Source of the DNA: Sternotherus odoratus
Lineage: Eukaryota > Chordata > Testudines > Kinosternidae
Length of the DNA: 64,000 nt
Assembly: GCA_032164245.1 (NCBI GenBank)
Contig: JAVMKO010000006.1
Coordinates: 8,695,001 to 8,759,000, forward strand
Direction: 5' to 3'
Positions within the stretch are counted from its first letter, which is position 1, and each line of letters starts with the position of its first letter. Below, in pieces: positions 22,080 to 33,189 of this stretch. The notes under the pieces were generated by a model. That model was given only the letters and a program-made list of their open reading frames with translations. It searched no databases and was not told where the DNA came from. Position numbers and translations under genes: made by a program.

Positions 22080-23824
22080 TCTATATATATAAAAGTCAAG
22101 TGGTGTATGTATGTATGTATGTATGTACGTATGTATGTATGTATGTACGTATGACTGTGAAGTCCTCCCGCACCGTTTGAGCCAGAGACTTGAAATTTGG
22201 TACAGTGAGGGGTCTTGGGGTCTAGATGCTGGTAAGGGTCAAAAAAATTTCGGATCTCACCTCTGACGCCCCCCAGGGGTGAAAGTCTTTCAGGGCCAAT
22301 CACATCGGCTGGGCGGTTAGGTGGTGATGATGTCATAATACCCCCCTCCAACAGACACCTCACTCGCTCAGCTCACCCCTCCCTCCTCCAACGGAACCCC
22401 GGAGATCACTCAGTTCTCTGCCCCTCCCCCCTCCCAACGGAACCCTGGAGATCACTCAGCTCACTGCCCCTCCCCCCTCCCAACAGAACCCCGGAGATCA
22501 CTCAGCTCACTGCCCCTCCCTCCTCCAACGGAACCCCGGAGATCACTCAGCTCACTGCCCCTCCCCCCTCCAACGGAACCCCGGAGATCACTCAGCTCAC
22601 TGCCCCTCCCTCCTCCAACGGAACCGCGGAGATCACTCAGCTCACTGCCCCTCCCCCCTCCCAACGGAACCCCGGAGATCACTCAGCTCACTGCCCCTCC
22701 CTCCTCCAACGGAACCCCGGAGATCACTCAGCTCACTGCCCCCCCCCCTCCCAACGGAACCCCGGAGATCACTCAGCTCACTGCCCCTCCCTCCTCCAAC
22801 GGAACCCCGGAGATCACTCAGCTCACTGCCCCTCCCCCCTCCAACGGAACCCCGGAGATCACTCAGCTCACTGCCCCTCCCTCCTCCAACGGAACCGCGG
22901 AGATCACTCAGCTCACTGCCCCTCCCCCCTCCCAACGGAACCCCGGAGATCACTCAGCTCACTGCCCCTCCCTCCTCCAACGGAACCCCGGAGATCACTC
23001 AGCTCACTGCCCCTCCCCCCTCCCAACGGAACCCCGGAGATCACTCAGCTCACTGCCCCTCCCTCCTCCAACGGAACCGCGGAGATCACTCAGCTCACTG
23101 CCCCTCCCCCCTCCCAACGGAACCCCGGAGATCACTCAGCTCACTGCCCCTCCCTCCTCCAACGGAACTCCGGAGATCACTCAGCTCACTGCCCCTCCCT
23201 CCTCCAACGGAACCCCGGAGATCACTCAGCTCACTGCCCCTCCCTCCTCCAACGGAACCCCGGAGATCACTCAGCTCACTGCCCCTCCCCCCTCCCAACG
23301 GAACCCCGGAGATCCCTCAGTTCTCTGCCCCTCCCTCCTCCAGCGGAACCCCGGAGATCACTCAGCTCACTGCCCCTCCCTCCTCCAGCGGAACCCCGGA
23401 GATCACTCAGCTCACTGCCCCTCCCTCCTCCAACGGAACCCCGGAGATCACTCAGCTCACTGCCCCTCCCCCCTCCCAACGGAACCCCGGAGATCCCTCA
23501 GTTCTCTGCCCCTCCCCCTCCAAACGGAACCCCAGAATCCATCAGCTCTGTGCCGCCCCCCACCTGCGAAGGTCCCCGGAATCCCTCGGCTCTGGGCCCC
23601 CTCCCCGCCTGCGACGGATCTGAGTTGGGTTTGGTGGGACGGTAAGTGAGGTGGGGGTGTCGGGTTTGGTCGGGGGGGTGAGGTGGGGGTGTTGGGTTTG
23701 CTTGGGGGGGTGGGAAGGTATCGGGGTGGGTGAGGGGTGGGTGTTGGGGTTGGTCAGGGGGTGTCAGCTGTCTGCCACCTCCCCACCTCCGACTGACCCG
23801 AGCAGCGCCGGGCACTTATGCTAG
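22080..23824 (+). mobile_element. Helitron, non-autonomous, 1745 bp
   Basis: The 5' end is TCTATATATATAAAAG. The 3' end is CGCCGGGCACTTATGCTAG, with the canonical terminal CTAG. Helitrons insert between A and T, and here an A precedes the first base while a T follows the last. The sub-terminal sequence GAGACTTGAAATTTGGTAC is a feature I associate with vertebrate Helitron 5' ends. No Rep/helicase gene is present. The interior is a GTAT microsatellite followed by a large minisatellite. Confidence 0.85.
22374..23535. repeat. 45-bp minisatellite, about 26 copies, inside the Helitron
   Basis: The unit is GCCCCTCCCTCCTCCAACGG, then AACCCCGGAGATCACTCAGC, then TCACT. Variants alternate between CTCCTCC and CCCCTCCC, so some units are 46 bp. 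Several blocks repeat at 181 bp (four units), suggesting a higher-order organisation. The unit is a multiple of three with no stop on the minus strand, which explains minus-strand frames encoding a repeated SELSDLRGSVGGGRG. I do not regard these as genes. Confidence 0.93.
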
Positions 23825-25450
23825 TTTATTATAAAAAAGAGAGAGATGGAATACATTGCTAATCCCTGGTTTCTCTCTCTCTGAAGATTTTCCATTTATA
23901 TCTCTGTTTCCTGCTGTTTTGCCTGTTTCTAGTCTCATTCCAATTTTCTTTATATTTCATGGCTCTGCACCCTAGACATTAACCTTTGATGTGGAACTTT
24001 TCACATGCTTTGTAAAATCTAAGATTGCATAACAGTGGCTGCTGTAACTGGCATTGATGTCATCTGAGGATTCCATCATTTTAAGTAAGGATTTCCCCTT
24101 CCTGAAATCACTTTGTGTGTTCTGAATCAAGATGTGCTTAACAAGGGATAAAATTAGGCTCTCTGGGTTTGTTACTGCATGGCTCTTGAATTGAGAATCC
24201 GTTGTGGAATTCTGTGTAAAGTGCCCATAGTATTTATAGTAGTTCAGTACTAGTATAAATAAATATAAAAATGGCATAATTTAATATAAAAAATTGTACT
24301 AGATCAGCATGAAAGTGGCTACCATTTTAGTTCAGTGATTTTCTATTTTTGCATCCAAGTGCATATGAATGACATGTAACATTAGAACGTAACAAATTGT
24401 GCACCACCCCTTTGCTATTTTGACTAATGCTGAAAGCAAAAGTGTACACAGCCTTTCTCCCAGGCAAAAAGGTTGGACTGCTTTTTAAGCACTCTTAAAG
24501 AACACAAGGTATAAGAATATAGCGCACACAACTTTTTATCTCCATGGAAATAGCTGCACTGTGCCTGTTCTGACAGACCTCATGGCAATGTTCTACCTCC
24601 CCAAGCAGGGGTCACTCTGCTAGCTCCTTGGTGAGGAAGCAATAGCCCTCTTTGAATGAGTGTCTGGTCTGTCAAACAGTGTTGATGGCAAGAGAATTTG
24701 AGTTGCAGACCACAAGATGAGTATGAACGGTCTCTGAAGCAGTCAGAAGTGGACTGCTCCTCATTTTATGTATTGACCCTGAGTTCTTTTGTTATGAGAA
24801 GGAGCAAATAACACTTCTTAGTCCCCAGTCATGATTATATATATACCTTTTATAGTTCTAGAAACACATTATTTTTCTGCCTTTTTTTTTAAGGCTTTAA
24901 AATCCTCAAACAGCTAATTTATTTGCTTGAAATTTGGTCAAATTGAATGGTGTATTGCTAACTGCTACATTATTAACTTTTTGTCTTTCTGAATGTTTGG
25001 CTTTATTAATAGGGTAAGCAAAACATGAATCCAATGCCAGCATCACAAATGGATTTTCTTGGTCTTCTGCCCTTGGCTTCAAAATATTGGTATAATTTAC
25101 ACTTGGATTCAATTACTCACAGATTGTTTTTGTGCAGTAGCCTTTCTTTGTAATAGAGATAATGAGATCAGATGAGAAAAACAGATTGTTGTTGAATGTT
25201 TTTGCAACATTGAGAGGGGATCTGATTTGTTTCATGTTGCATGTTTTTAAGAAAAGGCTGTTTGGAAGGGATGTAAAGTGTGTGTAAAATGTGCAGGTTT
25301 CACCATAGCATACTTCTAAAAATAGAGATGGGAACTTTACATGAGCACAATTTTGTGTACACTGCTAAATGTTTAGCTAAACCAAATTCAGCAAATGATT
25401 TGACCTTTTTTTAAAAAAAGGGTCTTCCAGCGGTGCTAGAGACATCAACC
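23825..25450. other. Intronic sequence, nothing recognised
   Basis: AT-rich intron without paired termini, tandem arrays or family-matching frames. Confidence 0.4.
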
Positions 25451-25524
25451 AGGATTGTCCCTTCACCATGCACTGTACAAATACACAGTAAGAGACCGTT
25501 TCTGTCCTATTGACAATCTAAATC

Positions 25525-26115
25525 GGGTGGGGAACCTTTTTTCTGCGAAGGGCCATTTGGACATTTATAATGTCATTCGCGGGCCGGTCCCCCCCCCCCC
25601 CAGGAAGCCCAGGCTGGCAACGGGAGCTGAGACCCCAGCTGGCAAGGGACCAGCGGGGGAAACCCCAAAGCAGTGGCAGGCGGAGTGCTTAGCCCTGCAC
25701 TGCTTTGGGGTTTCCCCCACTGGCCCCTTGCCAGCCGGGGTCCTGCTGCCTGCCCCAGTCAGCTCCCGCTGTCAGCCTGGGTGTAGGGGGTGATCTTCCT
25801 TTACCCCCACCCAGCCTCCCCCCATCTAACCGCCTTTCCTCCCCCACCCCTGCCTGGCCCGGCCCGGCCCATCCCACCGAACCTAACCTTCTCCCCCCCT
25901 CCCACTCCCAACCCAGCCTCCTGCCCCCCATGCCTGACCAGCCCAGCCTCCCCCCCACCAAACCTCCTTCCCTCCCGTACCCACACCTCGCCCACCCCAT
26001 CCAGCCTAGTCTCCTGCCCCCCTCCCCGTACCCCTCCCTGCCCGCCCAGCCTGGCCTCCCCCCACCATTGTATATTTTATCTGTGACTGCTGTTCTTACG
26101 GCCTTAAGGGTTCCC
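25525..26115. mobile_element. hAT-type MITE, probably incomplete
   Basis: The left part GGGTGGGGAACC, then TTCTGCGAAGGGCCATTTGG and CGCGGGCCGG, matches the start of hAT MITEs of the type seen elsewhere in the window. The interior is strongly C-rich (25795-26070). A possible remnant of the right end, AAGGGTTCCCCC, lies near 26105. No target duplication is clear. Proline- or glycine-rich frames within are compositional. Confidence 0.5.
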
Positions 26116-26983
26116 CCTTCATGCATTTGAGCTAGATAAGGAAGATCCTGCCAGCGAGTGCTGCCTCATGCCGTGAGCAGAGAGCCTGGAGGGTGAATAT
26201 TACAAACTATATGCAGAAGTTTGAACTGTATGAAACCACAGAGAGGCTCAGGAGTCCCAGCAGAACAAGGAGAGGGAGCTGCACCAGAACATAATGGCTT
26301 CTGGCAACAAACACAGATGCTGCAGACTCCTGTGGTCCGAGAGGCTCCATAATCACCAGCTCGCTTTCATTTGCAGGTCATGGAAAATGGGCTTATAACA
26401 TCTCCCTCCACCTCCCCCCACCCCACTATTCCACCTGACATCGGGGGGCTGCATCCCTACCCCTGCCACTCCACACAGCAGGACATTAAGGACAGCCCTA
26501 GCGTCAAGTACGCTGATATGTGAGAGCCACAGCTGCTGTACATGTAGCTAAAATGGATGTGAATGTTCTTTCCCTTTCATAAACTCTGTTCCATACATTT
26601 ATTAAGCTTTTGAAGGATTGCTTTTAATTTGCAAGGAATTTTTTCTGCAAAGATTTTGTTACTCAATAAATTTCTATTGATTGGGAAAATGATTCATATT
26701 CATTAATTCCCAACATTTGCTGCAGAATGCCTACCAATGCTGAATGTACGCACTCACGTCTTGTACAGTGTGACACAACTAATAGGATCAGTGGGGGAAA
26801 AAGGTAATAATCAAATGTACAACAAGCACCACAAAACTAATGAGTTCATTGACGGTGCTATATTCAGAGATGTACACCAAGCACCACACAGTCCCTAACA
26901 GGTCCCAAGACAGCAGGGTCAGGTTGAGTATAGTACACAATGCATTCACTGTGGCTCATTGTTATATAATATAATAATATAAA
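26116..26983. other. Intronic stretch with an unclassified coding-like relic
   Basis: Around 26160-26680 the sequence looks like the 3' end of a decayed gene. There is a degenerate frame (KFELYETTERLRS and nearby), then AATAAATTTCTATTGATTG at about 26663-26681. It could be another Harbinger accessory gene remnant or a different element. I cannot assign it. Confidence 0.25.
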
Positions 26984-27185
26984 TGGAGATATACCAATCT
27001 CCTAGAACTGGAAAGACCTTGAAGGTCATCAAGTCCAGTCCCCTGCCTACACTAGCAGGATTGAGTACTGTCCCCTGACAGATTTTTTGCCCCAGATCCC
27101 TAAATGGCCCCCTCAAGGATTGAACTCATAACCCTGGGTTTAGCAGGCCAATGCTCAAACCACTGAGCTATCCCTCCCCCCCAAC
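26984..27185 (-). mobile_element. tRNA-derived SINE (Cry-like), nearly complete
   Basis: On the minus strand it begins with a pol III promoter. The A-box region is GGATAGCTCAGTGGTTTGAG and the B-box region GGTTATGAGTTCAATCC. The body GGGCCATTTAGGGATCTGGG follows and it ends at GGTATATCTCC. It is the same family as 13651-13845 and is better preserved. A short direct echo of the head (AACCACTGAGCTATT) follows at 27182-27196, then a C-run. Confidence 0.85.
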
Positions 27186-27210
27186 CACTGAGCTATTCCC
27201 CCCCCCCCCC

Positions 27211-28260
27211 CTTTGAAACTACTGTTTCAAAGCCTTGGACTTGTATAGCTCAATGCTGAGCTCCTCTTTTGTGTTTGGCTGCTCAAACTCAGCAGACAGA
27301 TGTTCCTCTTCCACCTCCCCGCCCTGGAGGCAGCTTTTCCCTGTTTGCTTCACAGATATTATGCAGGATACATCAGGCAACTATAACCATTGCTATGTTG
27401 TTGTTTTTACTGAAATCCAATCTTGTGAGTAAGATGCCAGCATACCTTCAGTCTGCTCATGTATGGTCATGCTCACTCGTGCACTGGTAGAAGGACCCCA
27501 GCCTGCTCTGCATCCTCTCAGTTCCTTCTTGCTGCCTGTGACTGTCACTGGAACAGTTTTTCTTGCTTTGGCATACTCCTACGCCGTGATCTTACTACTT
27601 TTCCCTTGTTTCTCTACACCCAGTACTTTGTTTCTTAATGTGGACTGTGGTAGATTAGTTGTATGTAGTTAGTTGGCACTTCTTGCTCTGTTCTTGGAGT
27701 TTTGTCTGCTCCCAGTACCAGTATATGCCTCGGTGCCCGGATTTCAAGCCCTGTGCCTCCTGCAGCAAGCCCATGCCTGTGAGTGACCCACACTCCAGTT
27801 GTCTGAAGTGCCTGGGAGAGACTCGTATCAGGGACCGCTGCCGGATCTGTTGGGTCTTCAAGCCCCATATGCAGGACAGGGAGGTCAGGTTCAAGTCCCT
27901 CCTGATGGCGGCAGCACACCATCCCTCATTCAGTCTAACTCAGCACCCAGTACCTCCACATTGCTGCGGAGTGCTCCTTCTGCTGTGAGAGTCTCTCAGC
28001 ACCTTTCTCCTTCACTGGTACCGGGGAAAAAAAACCATAAGAAGCAGCTGGCTGAGGCAGGGCATTAAAGAGAGCCAAACATGGGAAGTACAGTGGAATA
28101 CGGCCTGACTTTGGCCATTCCTTTGCCTCTGCTCCAAGTGCGGCACCCTTGACTCCACCTCCTGTGCAGGCTCAGTAGAGTCCAGTCCCAGAGCATCCCT
28201 CATCACTGTAAGTGGACAGAGACACTTAAGATGGTGGGAGCCAAATTTAAGTGAAGACAC
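27211..28260 (+). pseudogene. Possible DIRS-type retrotransposon gag-like zinc-finger relic
   Basis: A + strand frame at about 27715-27900 reads CPDFKPCASCSKPMPVSDPH, then SSCLKCLGE, RDRCRICWVFKP. The spacing CxxC...HxxCxxC...CxxC resembles the zinc-binding segment of the first protein of DIRS-like retrotransposons, as far as I recall. The frame is short, with no reverse transcriptase or tyrosine recombinase nearby. Assignment is tentative and the outer limits are arbitrary; the rest of the interval is unassigned. Confidence 0.35.
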
Positions 28261-28269
28261 TTTCATTGC

Positions 28270-28322
28270 TGGGTCAATGAAAGGCAGCTTATGTCAACCT
28301 CACTGTGTAGTGTAGACCAGGC
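28270..28322. mobile_element. Harbinger terminal fragment
   Basis: GGCAGCTTATGTCAACCTCA followed by GTAGTGTAGACCAGGCC matches the right end of the Harbinger element at 21480-21522. The left end is not identifiable here. Confidence 0.6.
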
Positions 28323-28329
28323 CTGTGTT

Positions 28330-28775
28330 GTGAATTCCTGCAGTTTGATTAAGTTTGCTGTGCACTGTAGTTGGCAGAGCTATAGGCCCTGTTAACTTTG
28401 GTTTGTACATTAGCAGAAACTACTTGAGAACCTAATGCAGAACCCTGGAGCAGAAAGTTGTGCCTTTTTAAAATAAGGATACATGGATAAATGAGTGTAT
28501 AGACCACTCTGGATAGAACCGCAATGATTCAGGTATGAAAAGGATGAGTTAACATTTTTTTTGGACAACAGTAACACTTTATTTCACAAAACAAAAATCT
28601 ACTTTAAACTACAGATTGTGCTCTTTTGGTACTTCTCAATCCATTCTCAAATGTCTGTGACAAGATTGCCACTTTAAAGTACAGCCAGTATTTGCACATT
28701 TGACTTTTAGTTTTAACCCTAGATGTGCTCACATTGAATTTTTTTAAATAACATGCAGCTCAGGTTGTAAGTGGC
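28330..28775. other. Intronic sequence, nothing recognised
   Basis: AT-rich spacer before the hAT element. Confidence 0.4.
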
Positions 28776-28886
28776 TTGTAGAGCACATGTGTCAAACTCA
28801 AGGCCCGCGGGCCACATCCGGCCCGCCATACAATTATATCCGGCCCGCGAAATCGTTTTATATATCTGTTTTTAATGGCCCTGTGA

Positions 28887-29670
28887 CAGGGGTCGGGAAC
28901 CTTTTTGGCTCAGAGAGCCATATAATAGCCCCCCCCCCCCCGCCGCCGCCGCGCTCTCCTCCCCCCCCCGCCGCCGCGCTCTCCTCTCCCCCCCCCGCTG
29001 CCGCCGCGCTCTCCTTTCCCCCCCGCCACCGCTGCCGCCGCGCTCTCCGTTCCCCCCCCGCCACCGCCGCGCTCTCCTTTCCCCCCGCCACCGCTTCTGC
29101 CGCGCTCTCCTTTACCCCCCCGACGCCGACGCTGCCGCCGCGCTCTCCATTCCCCCGCTGCCGCCGCGCTCTCCGTTCCCCCGCTGCCGCCGCGCTCTCC
29201 GTTCCCCCGCTGCCGCCGCGCTCTCCGTTCCCCCCCCGCCACCGCTGCCGCCGCGCTCTCCTTTACCCCCCCGACGCCGCCGCTGCCGCCGCGCTCTCCT
29301 CCCCCCCCACCTGACCCACCCAGCCCGATCTCTCCCCCACACCGCTTACCCCCGTCCCAGCCCAGCCTCCCCCCGCTCCCAGCCCAGCCTCCCCCCAACG
29401 CCCCCTTGCAAACGGCTTCTCCCCCCCCGTGCTTACTTGTTCGCTGGGTCACGCTGCTGTGACCCGACTCCAGCCGAGGGAAGAAGAGCGACACGCCCCC
29501 AGCCAGAGCAGCGCCGCGCCACACAGCCTCCCCCGCCCCCCAGCCTCGTGGTCAGCGCAGCGCCGCGCCACACCGCCTCCCCCGCCCCCTAGCCTCGCGG
29601 GCGCCGCGAGCCAGATGACAGGCTCAAAAGAGCCACACCTGGCTCGCGAGCCATAGGTTCCCGACCCCTG
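28887..29670. mobile_element. hAT MITE nested in the larger hAT, 784 bp
   Basis: The left end CAGGGGTCGGGAACC and right end GGTTCCCGACCCCTG are perfect inverted repeats. The 8-bp duplication CCCTGTGA is identical on both sides (28879-28886 and 29671-29678). Next to the left end is TTTTGGCTCAGAGAGCCATA, mirrored by TGGCTCGCGAGCCATAGG at the right. The interior is GC-rich and tandemly repeated. Insertion must postdate the host hAT copy. Confidence 0.95.
28931..29310. repeat. GC-rich minisatellite (CCGCCGCGCTCTCC type) in the nested MITE
   Basis: Tandem units of about 22-36 bp contain GCTGCCGCCGCGCTCTCC followed by T-C-run variants. Regular 22-bp copies (CGTTCCCCCGCTGCCGCCG) are clearest at 29150-29230. 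Alanine/arginine- or glycine-rich open frames on either strand follow from the repeat and are not genes. Confidence 0.88.
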
Positions 29671-29810
29671 CCCTGTGATATGACGCCCCAATAACACACA
29701 CTACAAATCCCATGATGCAGTGCAATTGCCGCCAACGGCAAGCCGCGGTTCAAGTCCGCGGTCTGTTGATGTATACAACGCTAATATCAAATCAAAGCTA
29801 GACCCCAACA

Positions 29811-31619
29811 ATGGCCAAGAGAAAAATTGATTCTGAAAACCGAGGCTTTCAAAGCCGGTGGGAGAATGAGTATATGTTTACTGAAATTGCAGGTAAACCA
29901 GTGTGTCTCCTTTGCGGGAGTAATATCGCTGTAATGAAGGAGTATAACCTAAGACGGCACTACGAGACGAAACATGAGAACAAATTCAAAAACCTGAGCG
30001 CAGGACAGAAGCTACAAAAGGTAGAGGAGTTGAAGAAGAATTTGACATCCCAGCAGACATTTTTCACCAAAGCAAAATCACAAAGTGAAGCTGCTGTGAA
30101 AGCAAGTTTCATTGTGGCCGAAGAGATCGCCAAATCAGGACGGCCGTTTACCGAGGGGGAATTCGTAAAGAATTGTATGATGAAAGTGTGCGACGTCCTT
30201 TGTCCAGATAAAACGCGAGCGTTTGCAAATGTAAGCCTCAGCAGAAACACTGTTGCTAATCGGGTTTGTGAGATGGCGACTGATTTGAAAACACAGTTGA
30301 TTGAAAGAGCAAAAGATTTTGTTGCATACTCCCTTGCCGTGGATGAAACTACTGACGCGACTGACACTGCACAGCTGGCGATATTTATCCGTGGTGTGGA
30401 TTCCAATTTGTGCGTAACAGAGGAAATACTGGACATTAAATCGATGCACGGGACAACGAAAGGAGAAGACATCTTTGGAAATGTATTTCAAAGTGTAACC
30501 GACATGAAACTGCCGTGGGAAAAACTCGTTGGACTTACAACAGATGGCGCACCTGCTATGTGTGGTGAAAAAAATGGACTGGTGGGAAGGATGCGCTCAA
30601 AGATGCGGGAGGAGAACTGTGCCGGTGAGTTGACAGTGTATCACTGCATCATACACCAGGAATCGCTGAGTGCTAAAGTCCTAAAAATGGATCATGTGAT
30701 GAACACTGTAACACAAACCGTCAACTTTATCAGAGCCCACGGTTTAAATCACCGCCAATTCCAGTCTTTTCTGCGGGAAATAGATAGCGAGTTTGGCGAT
30801 ATGCCATATCATACGGAGGTCCGGTGGCTAAGTCGGGGAAAAGTTCTCAAAAGACACTTTGAGCTGCGAGAGGAAATCTGCCAGTTCATGGACAGTAAGG
30901 GGAAAGACTGCACAGTTCTGCGGGATGAAAAGTGGAAATGTGAGTTGGCGTTCCTGGCTGACATAACGTCGCATCTTAGCGCTTTAAACCTTCAACTCCA
31001 GGGACGGGAGCACATAATAACCGATATGCATGATGCAGTGAAGGCATTTCAAGTGAAGCTGCGCTTATGGGAGACACAAATGCACCAATGCAACTTGTCT
31101 CACTTTCCCTGTTGCCAAGTAATACGGAACCAAGAAAGTGCCACAGTTTTCCCAAATGCCACCTTTGCTGAAAAACTCAGCGCGCTGCGCACTGAGTTCG
31201 CACGGCGCTTCAGTGACTTTGAGGCACAGAAAAGTAACTTCGAGCTGCTTCGCAACCCATTTGCAGTCGATGTGGAAACCGCACCTGTAGAAATGCAGAT
31301 GGAGCTGATAGAACTGCAATGTAACGGGACACTGAAGGCAAAGTACGACACTGCGGGGCCAGCATAGTTCACTCGCTTCATTCCTGAAGCGATGCCGCAG
31401 CTCCGCCAACATGCGGCTCGAATCCTGTCCATGTTTGGCAGCACATATCTGTGCGAGCAGCTGTTCTCTGTGATGAAAATTAACAAAACGTCACACAGGA
31501 GTCGCCTCACTGATGAACACCTGCAATCGATCCTGAGAATCTTCACAACACAGAACCTAACCCCAAACATAAACGAACTTGTTGCAAAGAAAAGACTCCA
31601 AGTATCAGGCTCTGACTAA
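29811..31619 (+). pseudogene. hAT transposase (GTF2IRD2/Charlie-like), one in-frame stop
   Basis: A transposase that would excise and reinsert the surrounding element. It reads openly for 518 codons from ATG 29811. The order is a zinc finger (C32, C35, H50, H55); a catalytic-core block with SLAVDETTD (D178) and GLTTDGAPAMCG (D245); CIIHQESL (C279, H282); and TEVRWLSRGK (W339). A TAG at 31365-31367 then interrupts. The same frame continues for 83 more codons through the dimerisation segment (FGSTYLCEQLFSVMK) to a natural stop at 31617-31619. Apart from this stop I see no frameshift. The C-terminal region lost by the stop is needed in hAT enzymes, so this copy is probably inactive unless read through. 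Related proteins in vertebrates are annotated as GTF2IRD2-like, some of them domesticated. Confidence 0.88.
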
Positions 31620-31944
31620 ATAGGACAAGAAAATGGAATGTTATGATTTGTTATGATTATACTTTTGCTTTAAATTCAATTTTTTATTTATATTTTCAGA
31701 TTTTTTAATATTCCAGCATGTACAGATTTTGAATGTATTGTATTGACAGGATATTTTTTTATGAAGAGCAAAATATTTTAAGTTGAAATGTATTTATTTT
31801 GGAATGATATCCTGTATTTTGGTTCATATTAATGGTTAAAAAACATAAATATTTAGTCTGTTAAATAAATGGTTATACTGTTCGGCCCGCGAGTTTTGAG
31901 TTTTGGCCCCCTGTGCAATTGAGTTTGACACCCCTGTGTAGAGT

Positions 31945-32480
31945 TAAAGATCTCCTTAAACTGTCTTCAGCATTGTTTAGGGGAACATGTTGGCTTTTTA
32001 ACCAGTTTTAGACACTTCTGGTAAAATTCACAAATTTGAAACTCTTTTTAGTGCCTATCAGTGAACCAATAAAATGAAGAAAATTGGCAGTTTACACACA
32101 CTCTGGGTGTATATTTACATTACTCACAAAATATAAGTTACATGTAGGAGGTGATTTCTGACTTAAAATGTTTGAGCTAGTCTATATATTTTTCCAGGTT
32201 GTGGGGCTTTGACTTTTCTTCCATTAAGGAGAAAATGCATGGGATGCATCTGTGCCTTATAGCTACTATTTCTCAAAACAATATTTTGTTTGTCATATTT
32301 CTCCTAATACTAGCTTCCAGCCAGATAGTCATATGTGCATCAAATGGCAGAATACCCCACTGCTGAGCCACACTGCCACCAATAAAATTAATCTGTTTCT
32401 TGAGCTGAACAGAATTTAAACTAATATTCATGTTTCTGCATGTTTCAGTTGCACTGGAACTACGAACTGTTGATCCTTTA
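31945..32480. other. Intronic sequence, nothing recognised
   Basis: AT-rich spacer between two transposons. Confidence 0.4.
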
Positions 32481-32741
32481 GGGTATGTCTACGTAACAGT
32501 TAACCACCATTGGTTGTCCCATGTCAGTTGATTTGGGCTCGGGCTCCAGAGCAGTTTAAATATGGTGTAGATGTCCGGGCATCGGTTGGAGCTTTGGCTC
32601 AGAACCTTCCGCCTTCCTGAGGTTCAAGAACCTGAGCTTCAGTTTGAGTCTGAACATCTATACTGCAGTTAAGCAGCCCTGGAGCCTGAGTCAGCTGACA
32701 GGAGCCAACCATCTGTGTTTAACTGCAGTATGGACATACCC
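32481..32741. mobile_element. MITE with TTA duplication (Harbinger/Chompy-like), 261 bp
   Basis: The left end GGGTATGTCTACGTAACAG and right end TGCAGTATGGACATACCC are inverted repeats. TTA lies on both sides (32478-32480 and 32742-32744). Non-coding. A long inverted arrangement (GTTAACCACC...GGAGCCAACC, CAGGAGCC) suggests partial self-complementarity. The family name is inference. Confidence 0.85.
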
Positions 32742-33189
32742 TTAGAGCTTTTTTATTCTTCGTCTAAGTCTTCAGAGGATAAAAATAAGAAGCCACTCTG
32801 TGAACAGTCACTGGAAAGCAGTGTATATAAAAGGAAAAACTATTTTTCTTCAGCACCAGTTATAGCTGGCCCTAATCCTGCAATGCATTGTATGTGAGCC
32901 CACCACGGCACCCTCATAACCCCACTGAAGTCTGTGCTGCTCCTCCCAGATGTATCTCTGTTTCCCCACACTGTAAAGTATGGGATCAGGTAGTCTGTGA
33001 CTAATTTGCCATCATAAGATACTGCATAGGGCTGATAGAAAATTGTACAAGTAACATGCTTTAGTAATATCTATGCTGTTCTGGATAGCTTTGTGCTGTC
33101 CTAGTGTAACCTTAACAGTTAGAGGTTTCAGAGTAGAAGCCGTGTTAGTCTGTATCCGTAAAAAGAACAGGAGTACTTGTGGCGCCTTA

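Larger units (their letters stand above)
28784..31936 (+). mobile_element. hAT DNA transposon, about 3.15 kb, near-complete
   Basis: The left end CACATGTGTCAAACTCA and right end TGAGTTTGACACCCCTG are inverted repeats with three mismatches near the tip. TGTAGAG lies on both outer sides (28777-28783 and 31937-31943), an imperfect 8-bp target duplication. Sub-terminal GGCCCGCGGGCC and CGGCCCGCGAG motifs are typical of hAT elements. It encodes a transposase of Charlie/GTF2IRD2-like type on the + strand. A younger MITE (28887-29670) sits in its 5' non-coding region. Excluding the MITE and its extra 8-bp duplication, the element is about 2.36 kb. Confidence 0.9.

Noticed and set aside
22461..23479. 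Minus-strand frames encoding a repeated GSELSDLRGSVGGGR motif
   Set aside because: The 45-bp Helitron minisatellite is a multiple of three without stops, so open frames are expected. Frames break wherever a 46-bp unit occurs.
22374..23535. Regular short repeats that could suggest a CRISPR array
   Set aside because: Units are directly tandem with no unique spacers, inside a Helitron in a vertebrate intron.
25705..26130. Proline-rich frame (141 codons) opposite a glycine-rich frame (145 codons)
   Set aside because: Opposing frames through the C-rich interior of a hAT-like MITE; no family resemblance and no splice context.
26984..27185. A tRNA gene suggested by A- and B-box-like sequences
   Set aside because: The tRNA-like head is joined to a SINE body and occurs in a second dispersed copy at 13651.
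28787..29524. Frames of 175 and 204 codons rich in Pro/Ala/Arg or Gly/Ala/Arg
   Set aside because: They read through the GC repeat of the nested MITE, and one crosses its boundary.
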